Assembly (NCBI GenBank): GCA_022577435.1
Contig: JAKOON010000012.1
Coordinates: 2,152,501 to 2,216,500, forward strand
Source of the DNA: Embiotoca jacksoni
Taxonomy: Eukaryota; Chordata; Actinopteri; Embiotocidae
DNA length: 64,000 nt
Direction: 5' to 3'
Shown piece by piece: positions 12,010-25,220 of this stretch (the stretch's first letter is position 1; every line of letters begins with the position of its first letter). A program made the position numbers and the translations under genes. The notes under the pieces were generated by a model. It was not told the origin of the DNA. It saw only the letters and a program-made list of their open reading frames with translations, and did no database searches.

Positions 12010-12275
12010 TATTGGTGGTGGTGCAAGGCGGTGACAGAAATTGAGGGGGACGGGGTGGCAGCTGCAGGCTGCTCGGTGCACTGTCAGAGCGGAATGATTA
12101 ATGAATGGCGGCCCCAGCTGAGCCTAACCTTTGGAGAACCGCACAGGACATCTGCAGAACTGTCAGCGCTCTGACAAGGACAGAGCTGAACAACCAATTA
12201 TTTCGCCATCACTAAGGTGGGCTGTCAGCTTAATCCTAGCCATTCACTTAGGCAAGGACAGGCAAATTTCTCCTT

Positions 12276-12284
<9 letters not shown>
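12010..12284. other. Non-coding spacer
   Basis: Complex sequence between two microsatellite groups (AATGATTAATGAATGGCGGCC at about 12091-12111). No gene seen. Confidence 0.5.

Positions 12285-12323
<39 letters not shown>
12285..12323. repeat. (AC)19 microsatellite
   Basis: Perfect array. It is separated by only 37 bp from the next CA array. Confidence 0.95.
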
Positions 12324-12326
<3 letters not shown>

Positions 12327-12360
12327 CCACAGAGGCTGAGCAGACCACGGTCCTGCGTGG

Positions 12361-12365
12361 ACACA

Positions 12366-12418
<53 letters not shown>
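12361..12418. repeat. (AC)n microsatellite, one AT interruption
   Basis: 58 bp of AC with a single interrupting AT near position 12371, then CA-rich degenerate flank to about 12540. Confidence 0.95.
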
Positions 12419-12420
<2 letters not shown>

Positions 12421-14383
12421 ACACAAGTGAACAAACAGGCACGCACGGACAGGAACACATGCCTATGTGGACGTGTACACAAAACGGACTGGTACACTCG
12501 CGTAAGCCACACACTCGCATATTCACGCACGCAGGCATGAGGTCCTGGACAAAATAGAGTTAACCCCTCCACTGCTGGCAGTGGCAACCCCATGCAGGTG
12601 ACATATATTAAGGAAAGCAGGGCAAGCAGGGGAGGTTTAATGATGACAAAACAGGGCTGGCGGATGCTGGCTGGGGCTGTGAGCTGGACATGGGTGGGGC
12701 TGCATGCTGGGGGAAGGCACTACGTCTGGTACATGCTGAGAGGGAGGGAGGGAGGGAAGGTGGGAACTGGAGAGGGAGGGGTGAACGCCCTTCTGTCTGT
12801 AAGGTGTATTTACATAACAAAATAGGAGAGAATACAGAAATATGTTAAATTTACAAAATATTTCAGCTGACCAGGAATTTAATTCTCTGTGGAAGTCTAC
12901 ACATTTTCTGTCTTTCAAGATGACTGACATGAATTAAACAACTGACAAAACATAATTCTTCTATACATTTAACTGTGATTAAAACACATGAAAGATGAAG
13001 TGCCTGTATGTAGAGGAGGTCAGACATTCACATTCTGTGTGTCTCTCTGAGCGTGTACATTTTTAAATCCCAGTGTGTGGAAATAAAGTATTGATTGACC
13101 TTTTGAATTATACAAAATGGATCCTGTTGCATTGAGGAAGATTAAAAAAGAGTATTTGAATAAAACATGATGATGATGATGAAAATCATGATACCTATTC
13201 ATGTCATTTGAAGAAAAAGTTGTTGCAGTCTTCAGTACGCACGTGCATTCAGTTTGCAAACCATTCAGTTTGAGAAATATTACGTTAGCACAGGACAATC
13301 TTACAGCCAGAAACTGGTAATTTAAGATTCAAAGATGTGATGGAATTAAGACACAAAGAAGAAAACATTACTTTGTTTTTTGGCTGAAATTTTATTTAAA
13401 CATCTGTGCCTTAGGCTGCTCCACTATGAAACTTGTACCACCGTCTTGCTCCACTATATCAAAACAGGAACTAATCCTTTTACTGTAATTAGAACTAATG
13501 AGTATATGATCACAAGATTTATTGATTGGCTAGTGGGACTTCTGTAATAACAGAGGTGTATATGAGTGTAAAAGCTGTTTGCATTTACATTCTTCATTCA
13601 TCATCTGTATCTCTGTTTGTGTGCTGGTGCGTGTGAGTGTACTTGTGCGTGTGTGTGTATGTGTGTGTGTAGATCCTGGCCTGAGTTGGGTGCTGATGGG
13701 TGGTATGAGTGACTGATTGGGATTTGATTGAGGCGTTTGTGAGGCGATAAAGGATCGAGCGAGACCACGAAGCCTATTGACAGACTGCTGATGAAGCCAG
13801 AGAGAGAGAGAAAGCTGAGGAAATTAATAAGGGGATAAAAATCAATTAACTTAAAAATTGTCCCTCATCAGCGGCTAACCACATGTGTGTGTGACTGAGC
13901 TGTACTCCTCTCCATATTTCCAGGACCATGCATCTACCTACAGTAGCTGCACACCGCAAGACTGCAATGTTTTTTGGGTTGATTGACCTCCTGCTCGTAG
14001 ACAATTAAAACATAAAATGCCAAGTGGAGTCTGTTGAATCCTAAATGCTTCCAGGCTGTGTATATTCATGAAGTGAGAAACTCTGTGTGAATGGTGAGGA
14101 CTTTAAGCAGCTCAACTCATTTGACCAGGAGAATCCTAATACCGCTTTTACTATTTGCAATTCAAACAATTATGTTGGCATCATCTACAACTCTGTTGTC
14201 TCTCCTGTGAATGCAAAACCCATTAGCTTTGTTTAGAAATACTTCAGTAGTCCACAGTTTGAGTCTATAGGGAGCAGTCAACACAAATTGATTTGAGTTA
14301 TAATGACTAATCTTTGCTATAAATGTGATAGAAGGGAATGGATTTACTGTGCAGTAATAAAGAGACAGCTGTGTTTACAGACA

Positions 14384-14391
<8 letters not shown>
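12419..14391. other. Non-coding
   Basis: No gene seen. A (GGGA)n run lies at 12741-12758. AT-rich sequence follows (12830-13560). A GAT-rich patch (ATGATGATGATGA) lies near 13167-13180. The part from 13700 to 14000 includes AATCAATTAACTTAAAAATTG and may be regulatory. No motif is decisive. Confidence 0.5.

Positions 14392-14420
<29 letters not shown>
14392..14420. repeat. (GT)14 microsatellite
   Basis: Near-perfect GT array. A degenerate CA-rich patch of opposite sense follows at 14465-14492. Confidence 0.9.
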
Positions 14421-14424
<4 letters not shown>

Positions 14425-15539
14425 TGAGGTTTTAGGAGTTTTACACTGGTGCACACTCATAGCGCACACACATGCACACACATGCACACACACGGTGAGA
14501 GTGTATTCATTAGAAGCCTAGCCCTACTAAGAGCTGTCTACTATCCCAGACAAACTGCAGGAGGAGGTGTCTGGCTGCTTGCTTATAAACTGGGTTAGTG
14601 GACCAGAGAGGGAGGGGAAAGAATGAGAGAGAGCGGGCATGACATGCAGCAGGAGAGAGAGAGAGAATCTGAAGTCTAAAACTGGGACGGGGTACATGAG
14701 AAGAATTTTCTTCATCAATTGCAGTGATGCACTCCCTACTGTGTACCCCTTTATGCCACATACGTGAGTGTGCGTGCGTGTGTTTTTTATGAATGTACTA
14801 CTATGTGCGGCTGGATGCATGCACCAACACGTCTCCTGAAACCGCTATTAATTACGGAAAAGTTTGAGAGATGTAGTTTTTCTTTTAATGTTTTCATACT
14901 TCCTATAATGAATGGGATATTTGTCTTCGGCTTTTCCTCACTTCAGTCTCCTGCCCTCGGTTGATTTAGGAGCCAAATGGCAGCCCATTAACATGTGAGA
15001 ATGATTGTGGAGCCTTGGGGTTGTAGTGTGGCAACCCACAGAGAGTTTTTTTTTCCTTGCACATCTCTATGATTCTCAGTCTTTGCACCCGTCGACGAGA
15101 GTTAAGCATCAAAGGCAAGGACTAACTATCCTCACCCTCAATCGCTCCCTCTGTCTCTTTTTGGCCTCTGGGTTCACACTGTAATTTGCTCTATCTCTTC
15201 CTCTTTCTTTTTCTCTCTCTTTGTCTCCGTCTCTCCCTTCATCTCTCTCAGGGCTTGTGAATGAGGAGAGGGAGGTGATGAGGTCAAAGTGAATCTTCTC
15301 CTCGCCGAGGATGATTATGTCTTAACCTGCCGTTATTCAAAGGAGCAGACCCCGTGGCCATGAGCTGGCCTGCCAGCCACGTGTCGGCAATGAGGGCTCG
15401 ACACCTTGGCACCGTCGCAGGGTAGGGAGATAGAGGGAGAGAAGCTGTACAGTCAAATGGACTCCCGGGGTCAAATGTACAATGCCTTTCTACGTGACTC
15501 ACTACCCCCAAAGAGCGGGTTAGTTGATGGATGCTTGTC
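14421..15539. other. Non-coding; CT-rich tract
   Basis: No gene seen. A pyrimidine-rich tract at 15188-15251 ends in CTCTCAG and so resembles a splice acceptor. No open frame of interest follows on the plus strand. Confidence 0.5.
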
Positions 15540-15960
15540 AGTTTTCTGATGGCCTAGGTGTCCAATCGTCGATCCCCAAATTGATTACGGATGTGTGCGA
15601 CATCACAATAACGGCTGAGAGCCGACATTAGATTTTAAAGTTGCAACAGAGGTTGATATAAAAATTAGTCAAATGCTCCAGAGCAGATTTGATGTACCGT
15701 AGGATTTTGAAGGAAAGTGGTGATGCCAGTGGTCATGCCGGGGGTGTTAATTAAAATCCAGCTAATTAGCAGCGAGCGTTGTGTAAATTGGTCAGTGTTG
15801 GCTTGTCGAGGTAATATAGAAACAACGCCTCAATTGTGCTCCGTCTCAATGAGCAGGGCTCAAGGCTTCTCCGAGAGAAAAATGTTGAGTCTTCCACCTT
15901 TATCTTTGTCCCTCCTGACTTTTCTATAAGCCTCAGACTTCATATTCAGCAGCCCCGGGC
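15540..15960. promoter_or_regulatory. Candidate element with paired homeodomain palindromes
   Basis: TTAATTAA (15747-15754) and the perfect 10-bp palindrome GCTAATTAGC (15761-15770) lie six bases apart. Both contain the TAATTA core bound by paired-type, LIM and HOX homeodomain dimers. The surrounding 400 bp is complex and repeat-free. I infer a homeodomain-responsive regulatory element. Nothing shows activity. Confidence 0.38.
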
Positions 15961-16103
15961 TTGAGCTATCGGTCTCTCCTTTTTTTTTCAATTAATTCTT
16001 TGAGGTGTGACACGCTTTAATACACTTCCTCAGATGGACACGTGCACACATCCTGGTGATACAGGACACAAATACACACATTGACAGATGTTTTGTGCGT
16101 GGC

Positions 16104-16105
<2 letters not shown>
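15961..16105. other. Non-coding flank of CA array
   Basis: Short spacer with a T9 run at 15980-15988, leading into the longest CA array of the window. Confidence 0.5.

Positions 16106-16200
<95 letters not shown>
16106..16200. repeat. (CA)47 microsatellite, longest in window
   Basis: Perfect CA array of 95 bp, the longest simple repeat seen here. It is likely to be polymorphic. Confidence 0.98.
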
Positions 16201-16202
<2 letters not shown>

Positions 16203-17959
16203 TCTTGTTTAGTGTGGGTACCTAGGAAGTCAGTGAGCACTTAATCTGGGATCCAGTGGCAACTCTAACAAGCCTGTATGTGGTGTGAACACAGCTGTTT
16301 GAGTCACAACAAATCTAATGCGCATTTCATCACTTTTTAAACAAGCCATCAGCAAGTCTAATGCTCTGGTACGAGAGCTGCACTCTATGATACATGTGCC
16401 TTCAAAGTATTTTCTTAAACATCAGCATTTAGCACGTCCTTCTCGTACCTTGGCGTGATGCATCTACTGGAAGCAGCGCTGCTGATAACTCAAATTTATA
16501 ATTTTTTTCGCGATTCAGATTTATAAAACTAACAATGTCCTAATTGATAAAAAAAACAAAACCCAACAGCTGCCACACTGTTGCTGACTCCCGATCGGTG
16601 TGAAAATTATGCCTTAATCAGCCATTATCAAGCGGCATGTGCCAGAAATTTGAACACAGCTTGATTTTTTTTCTGCACTTCTTCTTATTTTTTGGAACAG
16701 GAAAATACACCAGAGCCGTCAGTGTCACTCACGACTGAACCAAGCGAGCTGTAGGGAATCACCCTGCGTGTCTGTCTCAGGGCTTAAGAGTTACTCTCTC
16801 ATGACGCCTTACCATTTTAAACCTTATTTGGTTTGCAAAAGTGAAACTAAGCTCTTTCTGTGCCACTCTTTTTTTCCAAGTTCAATTTTTGGATTGCATA
16901 GCTTGAGACAGAGATAAGGGGGGATAAGGGGATAACTTTTGGGGACAGTGGGCAGCGGATTTTAAGTGGGGGTCACGAGGGGAAGGGAGGCAGCAACAGA
17001 GGGAGAGGAGAGAGAGCACATGGGAGGATGAGGGGGATGGAGGTGTGGAGCCCGGGAGGGGAGGGGTGAGGTGGAGGTGGTGGGGGCTCCGAGGTTGGGG
17101 CAGCGAATCACTCCAGAGAGTTGACAGAGCTTCAAAGGGAAGTTTTCTGCTTTGACTGACGGGTCCCTAGAGCGAAGGGGACCTGGTGGCAGGCGGCGTG
17201 CCCCAATCCCTGGATGCCCGTGCGTCTCCATGGCACTCACCCAATCCCCCAACCCCACCCCCCATCCCACTATATTCATCAGAAAGTGGGGTTGAAATGA
17301 TGGGGGGTCAAGATGTGTGGAGGAGCAGCCGTAGATCATTGGCAGGCTCTGTATTTCATGGTATTTTTTGCCCTTGAACCAAGTGTGTGAAGGCCATTAC
17401 GACTCCTCTCAACTTCCAAATGGACATTTATGTGTGTTTTAGTGGCTGTTGTTACAGAAGCCCAATAAGCCTTGTTTTTTTTGCATCAATACAGAAAAAT
17501 ATGATAAAGTCACCCTTCAACAAAACACATTTTTACATCATGTCTCAAATTCCGTCTCCTTTCTATGGCCTGATCAAATCTGTCATTGCCCCAGTGCAGT
17601 TTTCCATCAATTTTTAATCTAATGTCAGAAAAATTGTCCTTGATTTTCACCCCCTTGGCTAATTTGTTTTCACCTCATCCTTTCCCGTATTGCACGTCCT
17701 CACTTTCCGAAAAAAAAAAGAAAAAAAAGAAAAAGAAAAAAAAAAAAAAGAGCAGACATGCACCTTTTGTAAAACAAATCTATGCAATAGGGCTGCATCT
17801 TTTTATATTTACAAAAATAGCACCATTACTGGCTAATTTGCACCTGCAACTACATTGAAAGAAGTTTAATGACATCTGGAGATGTACCTGTCGTCTTAAA
17901 ATCTGTGAAAACTGTAGAAATAATGTACTCCTCTTGTCACGGTATTTCTGTGAGTGCAT
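16201..17959. other. Non-coding; G-rich patch and A-rich tract
   Basis: No gene seen. GGGGGGATAAGGGGATAA lies at about 16919-16936. A G-rich stretch runs from 16960 to 17100. An A-rich tract with single G interruptions occupies 17710-17749. The rest is ordinary complex sequence. Confidence 0.5.
17710..17749. repeat. Poly(A)-rich tract with G interruptions
   Basis: 40 bp of A with isolated G bases. I see no element body or target-site duplication that would make it a retroposon tail. Confidence 0.85.
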
Positions 17960-18240
17960 CATAACCTCTGCACAGTAAACGTCCGCTCCGAGGGCAAGAC
18001 AAATGACACCACTGCTCGAGGTCCTTTACCCGCGCTGATGGACGAGAGCGGGCGGCTTGTGTTTAAAGGTGTCTCGGTAAACACTGTTAGGCCTGTGTAA
18101 ACAGCAGAACATTGATCAGCCCTCTATTTATGATCAGCATGTCTGCGCCTGCACTGGATTAGTCAACATACCGACCGGTCTGTTTGCTCCACTGTAAACT
18201 GAGGCCAATGTCAATGCCAAAGCCTAATTGGAATACTACT
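17960..18240. promoter_or_regulatory. Candidate element with forkhead motif pair
   Basis: Two perfect GTAAACA forkhead-type motifs lie on the same strand at 18077-18083 and 18097-18103, exactly 20 bp apart. A GTAAACG lies upstream at 17975-17981, and the complementary-type TGTTTAAA sits near 18060. The block also has TGATCAGC twice (about 18113 and 18132) and a CpG-containing part. The 20-bp (about two-turn) spacing places the motifs on one helix face. Binding is an inference. Confidence 0.38.
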
Positions 18241-18699
18241 CACAGTCGGGGCCTGGTTGCATGGAAACTACAGGCTTGTACTTGTCTGGTGTAACTTTTC
18301 ATTTGTAAAACATATATGTTGTCGACCATTTTATGCCGCAAAGTAATAAACTTAATGATTAAGATGCATATACATAGTTTACAGAGCGTGCAATCTAATG
18401 TAAAGCAGACAGTACAACCCGCTGCTAACAAATCCTAACAGACAATCCAAATCCATGTAAATTTCCATCTTTGCTTATCCGACTTCTGTAGTTAGTATAA
18501 CAAGTGTGGCATTGTGTCAGTGGAAATATCAGGCGGGTGCCACTAACAGCCTCTCATCTCTCTGAGCTCCTCGGAGGAATGGACAGCACTGGTTGGCCAG
18601 GCTCTGGCTGCTGTTTATGGTGGAGAGAGTTAAGAGTGTCAGAGATGGAGGAAAAGAAAGAGCAGGAGAGAAAGAGAGGCATCGGAGTGTGGAGGGCAG
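18241..18699. other. Non-coding
   Basis: AT-rich up to 18500, then a moderately GC-rich part with a GA-rich stretch (18645-18685). No gene seen. Confidence 0.5.
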
Positions 18700-18960
18700 C
18701 TGCATTGTATCACCCCACTTTAGCCCATTACACTATGTATGGGGGCCTTTTTCCCCCCTCTTTTGCATGGTAATTATTTTCCAGCCCAAAGGTAGCTGCA
18801 GGCAACGTCAGCCACTGCGTCAGGGCCCACTGCATTAGCCGGCCATTGCATTATTTATTTGTGCACGGGTAGCTGGATGGATACCCCGAATCCGCCGAGA
18901 CTCGGGGGCCTCTCAATGTCACCTCGCGCATTGCGGGAGGCAGTTGTGGCCGTGTGGACT
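18700..18960. promoter_or_regulatory. Candidate conserved non-coding element
   Basis: Complex repeat-free block with GGTAATTATTTTCC, CATTAGCCGGCCATTGCATTATTTATTTG and a CpG-rich end (CCCCGAATCCGCCGAGACTC). The mixed CpG and AT-core texture is like the other candidate elements. The role is inferred. Confidence 0.3.
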
Positions 18961-19495
18961 TGCACCGGAAAAGCTTAGGCTGAGACTGGCTCAAGGGCAA
19001 AATGGTATCTTGGCGTTAGGGGACACGTGCGTGGGAGTAGTAGTTAGGTTTGTAATGTATTCAGAAATGGGTCAGAGGTTTAGTAACTGCCCTCGCTTAT
19101 GCAAGAGTCAACTGTGTAGGGTTCATTTTGACATACTGAATGACCAGCCAGGGGTCCTATAGGACGTTAGTGAGCTCCAGTGTAGTAAAACATATAAATA
19201 GAGGACCATACAGTTCACACTGCCTTCAGGCGTTTTGTGTAGCTATAGGTGGTCATATGCAGCCTGTTACCCCTGGGTTTCATAGGTAAATAGACTTGAT
19301 TTCACTGTGTAGGAGCTGTTTTTACATTATGCCACTCTCCCTTGTGTATCAATAAAAGGTTATTACACGCAAATACCAGAGGGCTGGGTAAGGTCACAGC
19401 GTGTCGGGCTTATGTGGAGAGGTAGAGCGACACAGCTCAGTGATTGTGACGTTTGGGAGGTAATACCCTTGTGTCTTCCTTCTGTAACACAGCGT

Positions 19496-19496
<1 letters not shown>
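18961..19496. other. Non-coding
   Basis: No gene, RNA or repeat recognised. Confidence 0.5.

Positions 19497-19559
<63 letters not shown>
19497..19559. repeat. (CA)31 microsatellite
   Basis: Perfect CA array of 63 bp. A second degenerate CA-rich patch lies at 19690-19730. Confidence 0.97.
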
Positions 19560-19561
<2 letters not shown>

Positions 19562-20134
19562 GCAGAGAGGCGCCTACATGCTGCGCTGTTGGACACGAAC
19601 CCCCCTGACCTGTCAGCCCCGGCCAATCGCATCGTAGCACCCGAAATGACAGCTGAACCACTGTCCCTGTCATGGCTCCTCAGTGTAGAAACACACACAT
19701 TTCACACAAACACACAACGCGCACACATGCCACTACATATCCGCTACAACAGCGGTGCAACATCAACATCAACTCCCGCTGGCCCTCTTTGGATCTATCT
19801 CTCTGTCTCCCCGCTTGCCAGCCGGCTCGACCGCACGAGACGCTCAGACGGCCTTGTGACATGACAGTGACAACGTACTGATGCTGCAGAGAGCGCCCAC
19901 AACGCTGTCCACTTCACCCAGCTCCACATGCCCCCCTCCCCCACACCGACACACCCCCCTTGTCTTGTCTCTCTGTAGACCCTTTAAGGGAGAAGATCCA
20001 TGTTTCCTTCCCTCCCTCCTCTCTCTAGTCCAGACGCAGAGGGGAGACAGATACGCAGCAAGTTTCTATTGTTGTTAATACGTTTTGATCTTTCAGTTTC
20101 TTTGGAGTTTGATGGCTTTCAGATCAAAGTTTAA

Positions 20135-20137
<3 letters not shown>
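19560..20137. other. Non-coding
   Basis: Moderately GC-rich sequence with C-rich patches (19925-19960). Open frames run through simple sequence. No gene seen. Confidence 0.5.

Positions 20138-20166
<29 letters not shown>
20138..20166. repeat. T29 homopolymer
   Basis: Uninterrupted T run. GA-rich DNA begins about 30 bp later. Confidence 0.95.
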
Positions 20167-20171
<5 letters not shown>

Positions 20172-20197
20172 AACTGTTGACTCTCTACATAGATGGG

Positions 20198-20268
20198 TGA
20201 GAGAAAGAGAGAGCGAGAGAGAAAGAGTGAGAGAGAAAAAGAGAGCGAGAGAGAGAGAGAGAGAGATA
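20198..20268. repeat. GA-rich polypurine tract 1
   Basis: About 71 bp that is almost entirely purine (GAGA, GAAAGA). It is able in principle to form triplex (H-DNA). Confidence 0.92.
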
Positions 20269-20432
20269 GTTAGACTTTGCTCTGGCACCCGGCCTCCCCC
20301 CTAATGGGAGTTGACATTGCTGAAGCGACCCGGATGGACGGAGGGGAGGACCAGCGTATTGCAGGCGGCAGACCTCCCAATTATTTTTCTGGCTGATAAG
20401 TGCTGGTGCTTGTTTAAGGCTGCAGCATGGTT
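20269..20432. other. Complex spacer between GA tracts
   Basis: About 160 bp of non-repetitive sequence (CTGGCACCCGGCCTC, CCCAATTATTTTTCTGGCTGATAAG) held between two polypurine tracts. It may be a short conserved element. No gene seen. Confidence 0.35.
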
Positions 20433-20506
20433 GGAGGGAGGGATGGAGAGAGAGAGAGGAGAGAGAGAGAGAAGGAGAGAGGGAGAGAGAGGAGAGAGAG
20501 GAGAAA
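20433..20506. repeat. GA-rich polypurine tract 2
   Basis: About 74 bp of nearly pure purine (GGAGAGAGAG with GGGA units), in the same strand sense as the tract 165 bp upstream. Confidence 0.92.
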
Positions 20507-20702
20507 CGGTGGGGATGGAGCCGGGGCTGGGCTTGCATGGCTGACGGGTCTTGATCTGGCAGGATGGCTGACTGTCACACACAACTTAAGACAGGGTTTC
20601 TCCCCAGGGCTTGTACAACAACACACAACTTGCATGCACTTATACACATCATGCAGCATGTGGATACGGACAACAATGCCCACGCACGTGTTTACAAACA
20701 CA

Positions 20703-20703
<1 letters not shown>

Positions 20704-20740
<37 letters not shown>
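20704..20740. repeat. (AC)18 microsatellite
   Basis: Perfect AC array of 37 bp. Confidence 0.96.
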
Positions 20741-23043
<2,303 letters not shown>

Positions 23044-23422
23044 TCAGAATCAGGATCAATACTATTGACCTGTTTACCTTGGTGCCGAGCATACGGGCCA
23101 GCTCCCCGGTTTACCACTTGAAACATTAAAACCAGGCTATTAGTAATACTTTGGTCCTTCTCTTTACTGATTGGACGGGCGGCACTGGGGTAGTCCACCT
23201 AGCACACATGAAGAGCGAGGCGGGGTGGGGGTGGGGGGGGTGGGTTAAAGAAAGAGAGACCCTGAATCTAATCCTCTTGACTTAAAACCATTGGGTTTTG
23301 CCCGTGTCTCGCCGCTTGCCTCTGGACCTGATGTGGTCACTCAACCCTATCGAGCTGCAGGGCATTGTGGTCCGCCCGTCTCTGCCACACTCACACCCTT
23401 CCACCCTCAGGCGCTTTTGTGC

Positions 23423-23458
23423 TCCCCCCCCCCCACACACACACACACACACACACAC
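23423..23458. repeat. C12 then (CA)12
   Basis: C homopolymer joined directly to a CA array on its 3' side. Confidence 0.93.
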
Positions 23459-23645
23459 CACTCCTTTTCTCGTCCTCCTCCACACCACCAAAACAGAATT
23501 TCTTTAAATGCTTAATTTTCCCCGCTTTGGCTTCCTTTTTCCAAGCGCCCTCTCACTTGTTTGTCCATCGATTTTTTTTTATCCTTCTCCTGCCACTGCC
23601 CCCCCTCTGCCTCCTTCCCGTCCTTTTCCCTCCTCCCTCCTCCCT

Positions 23646-23665
23646 CCCCCCCCACACACACACAC
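23646..23665. repeat. C8 then (CA)6
   Basis: Short C-run joined to CA, with the same polarity as the neighbouring arrays. Confidence 0.85.
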
Positions 23666-24138
23666 TCTCCCCGGCTCTTCGTCTGCATCTCCCCAGTCTC
23701 TCCCGCTCTCCTCTGTTGTTGATGTAAACTGATTTATTTATTTATTTTAAGCTTGTTGCCCAGGTAATTTGTGGTAGGTAATGACTTTCAGTGAATCTAC
23801 TTTGCGCTCTTTGAATTATTTTTCTGACCTTTGCATCATCCAAGCCCATCTCCCTGCACATCCCCTTTGTCCCATTTGCTCTCCTACTTTTTTTTTTTTC
23901 TTTTTTTTCCCCCATTCCCTCCTCTACCATCTCACTGTCTCTCCTCCTCTTCCTCTCTCTCTCCCTCTCTCCCCCCCTCTCCCCTTTCTGCTCTTTGCCA
24001 GTGTGTTTTTAATTCCCCTAGATATCGGTCGTGCATGGTACATGTGTGTGTGTCTCCAAAGCCCACCTGAGGAGGTGATTGACACTTGGCCCTCTGCTGT
24101 GGAGGTTTCTCACTCCTGTTCTCCTCCTTCCTTCCATG

Positions 24139-24142
24139 CCCC

Positions 24143-24173
<31 letters not shown>
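24139..24173. repeat. C21 then (CA)7
   Basis: The longest C homopolymer in the window, joined directly to a short CA array. Confidence 0.94.
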
Positions 24174-24174
<1 letters not shown>

Positions 24175-24279
24175 TCTTGAGCCATCGGTCTTGTGGCCGT
24201 TGGGGCATTGAATGAACAGTATAAGTCTCTGGGAGGAAAACAATGGAATGTCGGAGAGAAGTAGTGGCTGAAGATTTAC

Positions 24280-24372
24280 CTGCAATAATGTGCTGGTGTT
24301 TTCCTCTGTGGTATTTTCCTGAATCTCCCCACTTGCCCTGCCTTTCCAGTTAAGGAAAGTTGTGCAAATCTT
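24280..24372 (-). CDS. Candidate 93-nt internal exon, unidentified
   Basis: On the minus strand the segment is followed by a good donor (TTGCAG then GTAAAT) and preceded by an AG acceptor (GTATGCCAG) with only a weak pyrimidine tract. It is 31 whole codons with phase 0 at both ends. It reads KICTTFLNWKGRASG at the start and ENTSTLLQ at the end, with two N-linked-type sites (NTT, NTS). If joined in frame it sits between the candidate exons at 62423-62562 and 78-244 without a phase conflict. The weak acceptor and short length make it the least secure of the three. No family is recognised. Confidence 0.22.
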
Positions 24373-25059
24373 CTGGCATACTGGCCTGGACACTTACAGA
24401 AAGCAAGCTTGTACTGGGAGGAAACAAGGACCAGGGCAGGAGTTGTAGGGAGATGATCCCGAATGTTTACAAGAAACAACCTTCATTTGATGTGACTTAC
24501 AGTACAGCACACAAAGCCTTAATGTACAGTACCATGTTAAAAGGCGGCACTGTCACCCTCTCTTGATTGAAAATTATCCTTTAAATGAATGCTTTCAGCA
24601 AAGATCTGCAGTTATGGTACTCACATTTTATTATTTGAAGGATGATAAAGCAGGTAAATGAAAATAGCTCAGTGTGGAAAAATAAACACTTTTGTGTTTG
24701 GTAATCAAAAGACAATAAAAGTTTAGCACGCAGAGGTTTCTTCCCTCTTCCTATTAATACAGACATAAACTCTGGTTTCTTGCAGTGAAATTTCCTTCTC
24801 TGAAACCCTTGAAATGAGTGAGGGAGGCATTTCTAATATTAATCCAATATCTTGGAGGAAGCAGCATTAAAACAACACAGGTCCGTATTGTTTAAATTCT
24901 GATACAAGTGCAGGGTCCTAATGAATGAATGAGTTTCTCTGCATTGTGAGTGTGATGGGCAGGTGTCAGTGTGTGGAAACTAGCTGCCTGGTCCCTCCAG
25001 GAGGGGACAGTAGAGAGCAGGGAGACCACAACTGAGTCCCCTTAATCCAGGGGAGAGGG
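24373..25059. other. Non-coding
   Basis: No gene or repeat recognised. AT-rich around 24580-24900. Confidence 0.5.
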
Positions 25060-25220
25060 AGGAGCAGCAGGAGCAGGAAGAGGAACAGGAGCAGGAAGAT
25101 GAACAGGAGCAGGAGGAGCAGCAGGAGCAGGAAGAACAGGAGCAGGAAGATGAACAGAAGCAGCAGGAGCAGCAGGAAGAACAGGAGCAGGAAGAACAGG
25201 AGCAGGAAGATGAACATGAA
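25060..25220. repeat. Purine-rich minisatellite, GAGCAGGAA-type units
   Basis: About 160 bp of degenerate GAGCAG, GAAGAT, GAACAG and GAAGAA hexamers. A higher-order unit GAGCAGGAAGATGAACA recurs at least three times. The unit length is a multiple of three, so one plus-strand frame is open from 25014 to 25279 and would encode Glu/Gln-rich repeats (EQEQEDEQ-like). The minus strand encodes Cys/Ser or Leu runs. No start codon or splice signal makes it a convincing exon. Expansion of a purine-rich triplet-periodic repeat explains the open frames. Confidence 0.85.

Larger units (their letters stand above)
23044..24279. other. Non-coding pyrimidine-rich belt
   Basis: From about 23400 to 24175 the plus strand is dominated by C and T. 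There are three separate C-run plus CA junctions (23423, 23646 and 24139) and long CT/CCT runs (23590-23712 and 23926-23992). Open frames crossing it encode Pro/Ser/Leu low-complexity peptides. No gene seen. Confidence 0.6.

Noticed and set aside
11671..12174. Long frames (up to 167 codons) through CA/TG arrays, here and at other microsatellites
   Set aside because: Dinucleotide repeats lack stops, giving His-Thr or Cys-Val artefacts.
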